Origin: Sedimentisphaerales bacterium
GTDB taxonomy: Bacteria; Planctomycetota; Phycisphaerae; Sedimentisphaerales; SM23-30
Direction: 5' to 3'
Assembly (NCBI GenBank): GCA_016932145.1
Contig: JAFGDI010000060.1
Coordinates: 1-8,285 of the forward strand
Length of the DNA: 8,285 nucleotides
The notes beneath the pieces are model-generated. The model was not told the origin of the DNA. It worked only from the letters and a program-made list of their open reading frames with translations, and did no database searches. Every line of letters starts with the position of its first letter. Within the stretch, counting starts at the first letter, position 1. Position numbers and translations under genes: made by a program. This document shows, one piece after another, positions 1 to 4,897 of the stretch.

Positions 1-27
1 GTTTCACTGATACATTATCATTGACTT

Positions 28-56
28 TTGACAGCCCAGACATACCTTCGTTTAAC
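28..56 (+). promoter_or_regulatory. Possible sigma70 promoter for the secreted TPR-like protein gene
   Basis: TTGACA (28-33) matches the -35 consensus perfectly. A 17-base spacer leads to TTTAAC (51-56), a 4 of 6 match to the -10 box. Transcription would start near 63, giving a leader of about 160 bases before the ATG at 222. A small hairpin (TCAGA 83-87 with TCTGA 94-98, 6-base loop) lies in that leader. The poor -10 box keeps confidence low. Confidence 0.3.
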
Positions 57-221
57 TTGCCAATCGCTGGTAATTGAAAGACTCAGATTTGATTCTGAAG
101 TGAGGTAAATTTAATGCACTAAGTACATTGTAAGTCTCCACCTATTCAAGAATTACATTGAAAATGGTTAAAATATTATCGCGTATTATTTATTTAAAAT
201 TCTTTGAGGATGTCAGAAATT

Positions 222-1544
222 ATGAAAATTTATATTTTGTCAGTGCTGTTTTTATGTATTGCGATTTTCGATTGTCCAGCCGGTATCTTGAATTACGATA
301 ATAATCCGGACCTTACTGAGGCATTTCGGTATTGTGCGGAAAATAATTACGGATATAGCGAGGATGTGCCCGGCACAGATATCAAAGGTGCGGACCGGGC
401 TAAAGCTGAATTTTATTATTTGAAATATCTGGAAACAGAAAAACATTCTTTTCAGCGTGCCCGGGTGTACACGCAAATAGGTGTTTTATATACGACAGCA
501 TTTAATGAAAAAAAAGGCGAGAAATGTGATTTAGTCAAAGCAAAAGAGTATTTCGAAAAAGCTCTTGAGTGTGAGCCGCAAAGAATAGATAGCACTATGA
601 TTAGAACTCGTTTCATGCTTTCTAGTGTAGCAACTAAACCATGTACATTGGATCGGGTTAAGTCAAAGATGGTCCTTTATAATTTTTTATTAACTTTAGA
701 TTCTGCTTATCTTTTAAATAATTTCTTACCAGAAACACCAAGTGAGCAGGAGTATTTCGATTATGTTAAGGCCAATGGGAGTCCATCGGATGAAAAGGGG
801 AAGTTCGCAGGATATTCGGAAAGTATTAAAAGGAAAATAACCATTATATTAGAGGAAATGCCGTCTGATGTGGATATGATAATTCATAATGTAACGGATG
901 ATGCCATCTATTCAGACGCACCCATTGAAGGGTTGAATTATATTATGCAGCAATTACCCGACAGTGCCGTTACGCATAAGAAATATGTGCAGGAGGCCAT
1001 TAATAAGCTGGCAAATCCGGTAGTGGAAGAGCAACTTCAAACTATGCTTAATGAGTTTGCTCCTCAATCACAATCTGGCAAAGCGGTTATGGCTGATATT
1101 ACGGTCAGAAGGCGTTTTATTCCTGAGGCACAATTGGCCGAGAAGGACGGCAGTCCGTTTTTGTTTGATCTGGCATCTGGTGTGAACATTGAAATGAGTC
1201 TGACTGGAAAATATTCAGATGAAGGCTTCGATGAAAAATCTGCCACACTGGCTAAGGGGGATATGCTCTGGACTGGGAAACTGGTAACCTGTCGTGGTGC
1301 TATGCTTGTCCCGATAAAACAGGAGAGTGCCCGACCATATAAGCATACAAAGGATAAATACATTAGCAGTTACGAGATCGAATTGAAGAATCTGCCATAT
1401 ACTGTTTTGATCAAGAACGCAGATAGTATGTATTTTCTGATAAAAATAATAAACGCAGATGAAAATGGTATTACAGTATTGTATAATCAGATACCCAAAG
1501 AAAAGGCTTCTGAGCTTATGACAGAGGATTCAACAATAAAATAA
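222..1544 (+). CDS. Exported protein of unknown function with TPR-like helices
   Basis: No family is recognised; the 440-residue product is probably exported. Residues 1-21 form a signal peptide: a Lys near the start, a hydrophobic core from about residue 3 to 16, then DCPAG; no lipobox is evident. Residues about 58-120 are helical with TPR-like spacing (AEFYYLKYLE, ARVYTQIGVLY, KAKEYFEKALECEP), which usually means protein binding. The middle is helical and charged. The last 140 or so residues look beta-rich (PFLFDLASG, YFLIKIINADENGITVLYN). The ATG at 222 is preferred because GAGGA (206-210) lies 11 bases upstream. An in-frame TTG at 204 and ATG at 210 lack their own ribosome site, and 204 would overlap this one. 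The gene ends in tandem stops TAA TAA. Base composition is AT-rich. No partner gene indicates a role. Confidence 0.8.
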   Translation: MKIYILSVLFLCIAIFDCPAGILNYDNNPDLTEAFRYCAENNYGYSEDVPGTDIKGADRAKAEFYYLKYLETEKHSFQRARVYTQIGVLYTTAFNEKKGEKCDLVKAKEYFEKALECEPQRIDSTMIRTRFMLSSVATKPCTLDRVKSKMVLYNFLLTLDSAYLLNNFLPETPSEQEYFDYVKANGSPSDEKGKFAGYSESIKRKITIILEEMPSDVDMIIHNVTDDAIYSDAPIEGLNYIMQQLPDSAVTHKKYVQEAINKLANPVVEEQLQTMLNEFAPQSQSGKAVMADITVRRRFIPEAQLAEKDGSPFLFDLASGVNIEMSLTGKYSDEGFDEKSATLAKGDMLWTGKLVTCRGAMLVPIKQESARPYKHTKDKYISSYEIELKNLPYTVLIKNADSMYFLIKIINADENGITVLYNQIPKEKASELMTEDSTIK

Positions 1545-1693
1545 TAAGATAACAGCCATAATGCCACAGCATGAACAAATATACTCCCGGCGATGAACCC
1601 GGCTGCACAATACTGTCTTACACGCAAAAAATCTGTACTGAGGCATTGAACTCCTCTTAACTTGAAAATATGACACAACATACTTGATGACAT
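1487..1693 (-). CDS. Possible small single-pass membrane protein
   Basis: This is a 68-codon reading frame with an unusually good start. AGGAG (1702-1706, read on the minus strand) lies 8 bases before the ATG at 1693, and a promoter-like TTGAAA-N18-TATATG lies upstream. The peptide has a polar, Cys-containing N-terminal part and one hydrophobic segment at about residues 31-53 (AAGFIAGSIFVHAVALWLL) that could span the membrane. The 3' end overlaps the convergent gene ending at 1544 by 58 bases, so the last 19 codons are antisense to that gene. A second frame, with its own AAGAGGAG and ATG at 1646, encodes 38 Cys-rich residues down to 1530, so it is unclear which frame, if either, is translated. 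No homologue is recognised. The support comes from start signals alone, and the function is unknown. Confidence 0.35.
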   Translation of the reverse strand: MSSSMLCHIFKLRGVQCLSTDFLRVRQYCAAGFIAGSIFVHAVALWLLSYYFIVESSVISSEAFSLGI

Positions 1694-1749
1694 GACTTTA
1701 TCTCCTGTATGAGGTTTTATTTTTTCCTCATATAATATAAGGTCATGTC
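1689..1749. repeat. Nested inverted repeats around the small gene's start
   Basis: An outer perfect 8-bp inverted repeat (GACATGAC 1689-1696, GTCATGTC 1742-1749) encloses an inner 6-bp one (ATGAGG 1709-1714, CCTCAT 1726-1731, 11-base loop). On the minus strand the outer arm GTCATGTC contains the start codon at 1693, and the ribosome site lies between the two stems. The upstream outer arm falls in the spacer of the proposed promoter. The outer repeat is therefore more likely a DNA site than an RNA stem, unless transcription starts further upstream. Confidence 0.4.
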
Positions 1750-1758
1750 TTTTTTCAA
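1729..1758 (-). promoter_or_regulatory. Possible promoter of the small minus-strand gene
   Basis: On the minus strand TTGAAA (1758 to 1753) is followed, 18 bases on, by TATATG (1734 to 1729). TATTAT (1737 to 1732) is an alternative -10 box at 15 bases. The predicted transcript would begin near 1722 and carry AGGAG and the ATG at 1693. The match is moderate in an AT-rich stretch where such boxes are common. Confidence 0.35.
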
Positions 1759-1934
1759 CTAAATATACTCATTTACCGGATGAACTTTTATTATCTTTAA
1801 TTTGATATGATTATATCACTTTTGCGGAAGCAATAAAAAATTTGCCTTTCTCAGATTTAAATCTTACTATTCCAATGGAAGCGGCAGCAATGCCGCCTGT
1901 AAACAAGTGAATAAGAGGATAATAAGAGAAGACG
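1759..1934. other. AT-rich spacer with two small palindromes
   Basis: No coding potential is seen. TGATAT-GATT-ATATCA (1803-1818) is a 6-bp palindrome. GCGGCA (1881-1886) and TGCCGC (1891-1896) form a perfect 6-bp stem closed by a GCAA (GNRA-type) tetraloop and without a T-tract. The second hairpin may belong to the GC-rich block that follows. Confidence 0.4.
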
Positions 1935-2402
1935 AGGTTTTTTTGGCACATCGGACCGTGCAGGGAGTGTGTTGTAGCCGTCTCTGGCCTTTGGCATGGG
2001 TATGGACGCCGGGGCTGGGATTAAATTATTCGGCTCGCCCAGAGAGAGGGAGTGCTTAATATTGGTTTGGTATGGGCCCACCCCCGGATCCAGATATGAC
2101 ATTGTGTGCTGCGTTTCAAAACCTCGATAATTTGGGGCCATTGCGCCCCTGCGACGCCGGGTATATTCGTTTGGACTTTTCTCACCCCGGGTCGCGTGGT
2201 GGGTTCTCGCGTCGATAAGCTGCCGGTCTGGCGGCGTTTCGTGGCGAATTGCCTCAGTGCAGGCTGTCCCGCCCCTCTGCCTGGCGGCCTTGACTTTTGC
2301 CGCCAAGCGATTTTGTTCTGCCGGTTGCCCATTATAAGTGCAGCCGACACAGGATTACTAGGGCCTGCTCGGTTCGACTGGAACCGGAGGCCCTGTTTTT
2401 TT
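1935..2402 (+). ncRNA. Candidate structured non-coding RNA of unknown class
   Basis: This block of about 470 bases is clearly richer in G and C than its flanks, has no convincing protein gene, and ends in an intrinsic terminator on the plus strand. Stems readable by eye, in order: TCTCTGG 1981-1987 with CCAGAGA 2039-2045, enclosing GCCG 2008-2011 with CGGC 2031-2034; GGGGC 2134-2138 with GCCCC 2145-2149; GCGAC-CCGGG (2151-2161, G2156 bulged) with CCCGGGTCGC 2186-2195; GCCT 2251-2254 with AGGC 2261-2264; TGGCGGC 2282-2288 with GCCGCCA 2299-2305; then the terminator. Frames open on either strand here give Arg/Pro/Trp-rich products with no recognisable domain. The hallmarks of RNase P RNA, tmRNA, SRP RNA and group I or II introns were looked for and not seen. 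The 5' end is uncertain and no clear promoter was found. A degraded or horizontally acquired non-coding segment is the main alternative. Confidence 0.35.
2361..2402 (+). terminator. Intrinsic terminator closing the GC-rich block
   Basis: GGGCCT (2361-2366) pairs with AGGCCC (2388-2393) and CGGTTC (2370-2375) with GAACCG (2381-2386). There is a small asymmetric internal loop (GCT opposite G) and a 5-base apical loop, GACTG. The stem is followed by TG and seven T (2396-2402). This is a strong factor-independent terminator for plus-strand transcription. No protein gene ends nearby, which is the main reason to suspect an RNA gene upstream. Confidence 0.7.
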
Positions 2403-2419
2403 GCGCTGCAAAAAAACAG
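2393..2419. repeat. Perfect 12-bp inverted repeat built on the terminator T-tract
   Basis: The arms CTGTTTTTTTGC (2393-2404) and GCAAAAAAACAG (2408-2419) are exact reverse complements around a GCT spacer. The left arm is the T-tract of the preceding terminator. Transcripts that read through could therefore pair their U-tract with the following A-tract. Confidence 0.7.
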
Positions 2420-2532
2420 AGAGCAGGAGAACAAGTTGAACAGGTGAACAGTAGAAAGAAGATTAAGATTTATACTACACCCACAACCGATATCAAACTC
2501 CTGCGGTCTCCTGCTCTACTGATCTACTGATC
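2420..2532. repeat. Two facing arrays of a degenerate 8-base unit
   Basis: The left array (2420-2455) reads as repeats of about GAACAGGT: GAGCAGGA, GAACAAGTT, GAACAGGT, GAACAGTA. The right array (2498-2532) carries the same unit in reverse complement: CTCCTGCGGT, CTCCTGCT, CTACTGAT, CTACTGAT. The best pairing is a perfect 11-bp inverted repeat, AGAGCAGGAGA (2420-2430) with TCTCCTGCTCT (2507-2517), separated by 76 bases. No coding sequence lies inside. It may be a small non-autonomous repeat element, but no target-site duplication was seen. Confidence 0.45.
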
Positions 2533-2540
2533 AAAAGCAG

Positions 2541-2758
2541 CACAAGCGTCTGGCTTGTGATTCAATTTATTTCAGTCTGACACGCCAGCTTGTCAGAATA
2601 TTGCATATCAGTTCATCGCCAGCTATATTAATCTCAACCGAGACGGTTGAGCTACTTAAGCATGGTCGGTACAATTTTTTTGCCAGCTACAAATAATACT
2701 CTTTCATCATCCGATTTTTCCCGGTAAACTACAGTCTGACAAGATATTAGCAGCTATA
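2541..2758. repeat. Palindrome and short-repeat cluster upstream of trmO
   Basis: Three perfect hairpins occur: CACAAGC 2541-2547 with GCTTGTG 2553-2559; TCTGACA 2576-2582 with TGTCAGA 2591-2597; CTCAACCG 2633-2640 with CGGTTGAG 2644-2651. GCCAGCT occurs three times (2584, 2618, 2682). The ten bases CAGTCTGACA occur at 2573 and 2732, and CAGCTATA at 2620 and 2751. No T-tract follows the stems, so they are not convincing terminators. The repeats may be regulatory sites or remnants of a partial duplication. No good promoter for trmO was found here. Confidence 0.4.
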
Positions 2759-2770
2759 GGAATTGCCACT

Positions 2771-3247
2771 ATGCAGATAACAGTTGAACCAGTAGCTTAT
2801 GCCCGCACTCAATATAAAACTCTGGAAAATATGCCGATCCAGCCCAAAGGCTGTTGTGCCGATGCCGAGATCGAGGTATTGGCGGAATATATGCCGGGCT
2901 TGAAAGACCTTGATGGGTTCAGTCATATTTACTTAGTGACATATTTCCATCAATGCAGCCAGACCAAATTGACAGTCACACCATTTATGGACACCGTCGA
3001 ACGGGGCGTATTTGCTACCCGTTCCCCGGCCCGCCCTAACCATCTGGGCCTCTCGATAGTCAAAATCAAATCCATCAAAGACAATATTATCACCATCGAA
3101 GGCTGCGACCTGCTGGACGGTACACCCATAGTCGATATCAAGCCGTACATCGAAAACTTCGACCACCCCCAAAACTCAACCTCAGGCTGGATGACCCAAA
3201 GCAAAGATGAAGTAGCCCAAAAGCGCTCGGATAAGAGATTTGTGTGA
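2771..3247 (+). CDS. trmO: tRNA m6t6A37 methyltransferase TrmO (TsaA/YaeB family)
   Basis: TrmO methylates N6 of threonylcarbamoyladenosine at position 37 of ANN-decoding tRNAs, using S-adenosylmethionine; it acts in the cytoplasm. The 158-residue product shows the family signature GVFATRSPARPNHLGLS at residues 79-95, followed by LLDGTPIVDIKPYI at 114-127, which form the SAM and substrate site in this all-beta fold. It covers only the core domain. The roughly 235-residue Escherichia coli protein has an extra C-terminal part, and such short forms are known in other bacteria and in archaea. AGGAA (2758-2762) lies 8 bases before the ATG, supporting the start. The gene stands alone on its strand and converges on mntP with 2 bases between stop codons and no visible terminator. 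Family assignment is secure; activity on m6t6A is inferred from the family. Confidence 0.92.
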   Translation: MQITVEPVAYARTQYKTLENMPIQPKGCCADAEIEVLAEYMPGLKDLDGFSHIYLVTYFHQCSQTKLTVTPFMDTVERGVFATRSPARPNHLGLSIVKIKSIKDNIITIEGCDLLDGTPIVDIKPYIENFDHPQNSTSGWMTQSKDEVAQKRSDKRFV

Positions 3248-3249
3248 AT

Positions 3250-3813
3250 TTAAGCAAAGAACAAATGCTCCAGCAAAATCTTCGCTCCTATACCTATTAA
3301 TATAAGTCCGCCGAATATCTCGAGTTTGTCACCGAAGATATTGCCGAAGAAGTCACCGATATATACGCCGGCTAATGAGGTAATGAATGTTACGATGCCG
3401 ATAATGATGACCGGCATTACGATAGCCATATTCAGGCAGGAAAAAGTTACCCCGACGGCCAGGGCATCTATACTGGTGGCGATGGCCAGAATGAGTAATA
3501 CTTTGAGGCTCAGCGGGTCAGGGCGTTCCTTTTCTTCATCACCCCACTTTGCCTCATAGATCATCTTACCGCCAATAGCTGCGAGAATGATAAAGGCAAC
3601 CCAATGGTCATAAGCTCTGACATAGTCACTGGCCAGTCGTCCGATCTGCCAGCCGATATAAGGCATGAGGGCCTGGAACCCGCCAAAAAATGCGGCTACC
3701 CGCATTGCATGACGAATATGCAACTTGTGGATTATCACACCGCTGGAGACACTCACCGCAAAGGCATCCATCGCCAGACCGAGAGCTATAATAAATATCT
3801 CTATTAATTGCAT
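3250..3813 (-). CDS. mntP: Manganese efflux pump MntP
   Basis: This is a six-helix inner-membrane protein that exports Mn2+ and protects against manganese excess. It has 187 residues, almost the same length as E. coli MntP (188). The two halves each carry the conserved intramembrane acidic motif: ALGLAMDAFAVS with Asp16, and ATSIDALAVG with Asp115. FGGFQALMPYIGW (residues 43-55) is also typical of the family, and a charged cytoplasmic loop (WGDEEKERPDP) sits between the halves. No strong Shine-Dalgarno precedes the ATG at 3813, but the start matches the family N terminus. Its leader was searched for the manganese-sensing yybP-ykoY riboswitch without success. A 7-bp hairpin (3846-3866) and repeated ACCTGAG motifs lie upstream and may be operators. 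The 3' end abuts trmO. Confidence 0.93.
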   Translation of the reverse strand: MQLIEIFIIALGLAMDAFAVSVSSGVIIHKLHIRHAMRVAAFFGGFQALMPYIGWQIGRLASDYVRAYDHWVAFIILAAIGGKMIYEAKWGDEEKERPDPLSLKVLLILAIATSIDALAVGVTFSCLNMAIVMPVIIIGIVTFITSLAGVYIGDFFGNIFGDKLEIFGGLILIGIGAKILLEHLFFA

Positions 3814-3845
3814 ATCTGCTCGCTAAGAGGTTAATCTTGTCATAA

Positions 3846-3866
3846 GGCTCAGATTGTACCTGAGCC
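3846..3866. promoter_or_regulatory. Hairpin or operator in the mntP leader
   Basis: GGCTCAG (3846-3852) and CTGAGCC (3860-3866) form a perfect 7-bp inverted repeat with a 7-base loop, about 33 bases before the mntP start. It contains ACCTGAG (3858-3864), the same heptamer found in the larger palindrome further upstream. It may be a transcription-factor site or a leader hairpin. Confidence 0.4.
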
Positions 3867-3921
3867 AGTCATATTTGCAACCCTTGTTTACTGTATTATT
3901 GATCCTGTTGCGGAATTTGGC

Positions 3922-3948
3922 TTGATTTTACACTCACTTTTCTATAGT
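3922..3948 (+). promoter_or_regulatory. Weak promoter candidate for the DUF3307-aminotransferase operon
   Basis: TTGATT (3922-3927) and TATAGT (3943-3948, 5 of 6 matches to the -10 box) are separated by 15 bases, shorter than ideal. The large CTCAGGT palindrome begins 21 bases downstream, where a repressor could act. Confidence 0.25.
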
Positions 3949-3969
3949 CTCATTGTGCGGGTATGTAAT

Positions 3970-4025
3970 GTCTCAGGTAACCGTTCGTGATTACGATTGG
4001 CTCAAAAAACGATATCACCTGAGAC
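3970..4025. promoter_or_regulatory. Large palindrome between the divergent mntP and DUF3307 genes
   Basis: GTCTCAGGT (3970-3978) and ACCTGAGAC (4017-4025) are perfect 9-bp reverse complements 38 bases apart. GTGAT (3987-3991) and ATCAC (4014-4018) offer an alternative inner pairing. GCGGG (3957-3961) and CCCGC (4030-4034) extend the symmetry outward. The element lies in the divergent control region and shares ACCTGAG with the mntP leader hairpin. It could be a pair of binding sites or a structured leader; the regulator is unknown. Confidence 0.45.
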
Positions 4026-4048
4026 CCGTTCCCGCTTACATCCTTGCA

Positions 4049-4064
4049 TAACCGTAAACGGTTA
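4049..4064 (+). promoter_or_regulatory. Hairpin next to the ribosome site ahead of the short upstream frame
   Basis: TAACCG and CGGTTA pair perfectly around a TAAA loop. The last A overlaps AGGAAG (4064-4069), so the fold could limit ribosome access. It also spans the TTG-initiated extension of the DUF3307 frame at 4044, making that start unlikely. Confidence 0.4.
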
Positions 4065-4074
4065 GGAAGTATTA

Positions 4075-4134
4075 ATGTTGGCAATATCTATGGAGAAGCT
4101 GATTTTGGCTACTATATTATGTCTAATGCAATAA
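4075..4134 (+). CDS. Possible 19-residue leader peptide ahead of the DUF3307 gene
   Basis: AGGAAG (4064-4069) lies 5 bases before the ATG at 4075, the only good ribosome site in this stretch. The frame reads MLAISMEKLILATILCLMQ and stops at TAA 4132-4134. It is out of frame with the DUF3307 gene and overlaps its ATG at 4119; a second in-frame ATG of that gene follows at 4137, 2 bases after the stop. This arrangement suits translational coupling. Alternatively, a one-base frameshift has split a longer N terminus. Too short to be proved by sequence alone. Confidence 0.3.
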   Translation: MLAISMEKLILATILCLMQ

Positions 4135-4868
4135 TCATGTTCATCTATTTATATCTGGGTCATCTGATAGGCGATATTCTTCTTCAGAGCAAACATCTGG
4201 CCAGAAGTAAAGGACAGGAGTTTGGCAGCCAGATACTACACTCAGTAGTATCTACCCTGGGTTCAGTAGTGTGCTATTGGGTGTGCGATCCTGGCTTCTG
4301 GCTGGTGTATTTTGCATTATTTGTCGGCCATGTATTTATTGATGAGGTTAAGTGCAAGCTGGACAAGTACAATAGCAGTTTGCAATTAATGATTATCGAT
4401 CAGGTAGTGCATCTGGTATTCATTGGCTTACTATGTATAGCCATCTGGTACCAGAATATAATAAAGCCGGATTTTGGGTATAGTCCGTTCTTTGAGAGTT
4501 TAAGCTCACAAGTAGCTGTTAATATTGCACTTATAGTATCTGGGGGTATATTAACGGTGCAATTTGGCAGTAATTTAATACAAAAGGCGCTGTCAAAATA
4601 TGTCGATAGAGGTGAAGAAGTCGCCGGCGAAGTGAGCTTGTCTAAAGGAGGCAAGTTAACAGGGCAATTAGAGAGAAGTATAGCTTATTTACTGATAATA
4701 TCGGGAAATACAGTTGTAGTTGGCCTGGTCATAATAGCTAAATCTATACTGAGATTTAACGAAATTAAGGATACAAAGCAAGCGGAATATAATATAATTG
4801 GAAGTTTAATGAGTTTTGGCTGGGCGATAGCCCTGGGCCTGCTGGTACGATATTTAATAACAATATAA
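4119..4868 (+). CDS. DUF3307 family integral membrane protein
   Basis: The biochemical function of this family is not known. The product (249 residues from the ATG at 4119) has several membrane segments. The N-terminal DUF3307 core carries the family's His/Asp pattern: LGHLIGDILLQ, then LHSVVSTL, GHVFIDEVK and DQVVHL, spread along successive helices. The C-terminal half, after a loop rich in Lys and Glu, has GKLTGQLER and AKSILRFNEIKD followed by AEYNIIGSLMSFG, as in the longer members. An in-frame TTG at 4044 would add 25 polar residues that such proteins lack, so the ATG at 4119 (or 4137) is chosen, although neither has its own good ribosome site. The aminotransferase gene begins 29 bases after its stop, suggesting one operon. 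What the two proteins share is unclear. Confidence 0.85.
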   Translation: MSNAIIMFIYLYLGHLIGDILLQSKHLARSKGQEFGSQILHSVVSTLGSVVCYWVCDPGFWLVYFALFVGHVFIDEVKCKLDKYNSSLQLMIIDQVVHLVFIGLLCIAIWYQNIIKPDFGYSPFFESLSSQVAVNIALIVSGGILTVQFGSNLIQKALSKYVDRGEEVAGEVSLSKGGKLTGQLERSIAYLLIISGNTVVVGLVIIAKSILRFNEIKDTKQAEYNIIGSLMSFGWAIALGLLVRYLITI

Positions 4869-4897
4869 AATAGAGTAAGAACAAAAAGAGAAGAAAA

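Noticed and set aside
204..221. Upstream TTG start (204) for the secreted protein
   Set aside because: The TTG overlaps the likely Shine-Dalgarno GAGGA. Starting at 222 gives a proper signal peptide with a Lys directly after Met.
1935..2402. RNase P RNA, tmRNA, SRP RNA or self-splicing intron
   Set aside because: GAGGAAAGTCC and ACAGAA motifs of RNase P, the tmRNA ends and tag frame, the SRP tetraloop domain and intron core sequences were looked for and not found. GGTTCGACTGG at 2371 is just the terminator loop.
1857..2447. Several open frames of 77 to 149 codons on both strands
   Set aside because: They overlap each other, lack ribosome sites, and encode Arg/Pro/Trp-rich products without domains, as expected of random frames in GC-rich non-coding DNA.
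3957..4034. tRNA-like segment beginning GCGGGTA and ending CCCGC
   Set aside because: There is no GGTTCGAAT-type T loop, no anticodon stem and no proper D arm. The terminal match is only the outer part of a palindrome.
3814..4043. yybP-ykoY manganese riboswitch in the mntP leader
   Set aside because: The leader was read on the minus strand for the conserved GGGGAGUAG and CUGAC/GCCUAC elements and they are absent. Only simple inverted repeats are present.
4044..4118. TTG start at 4044 for the DUF3307 protein
   Set aside because: It has no ribosome site, its sequence forms a hairpin, and it adds 25 polar residues before a family core that normally starts at the protein's N terminus.
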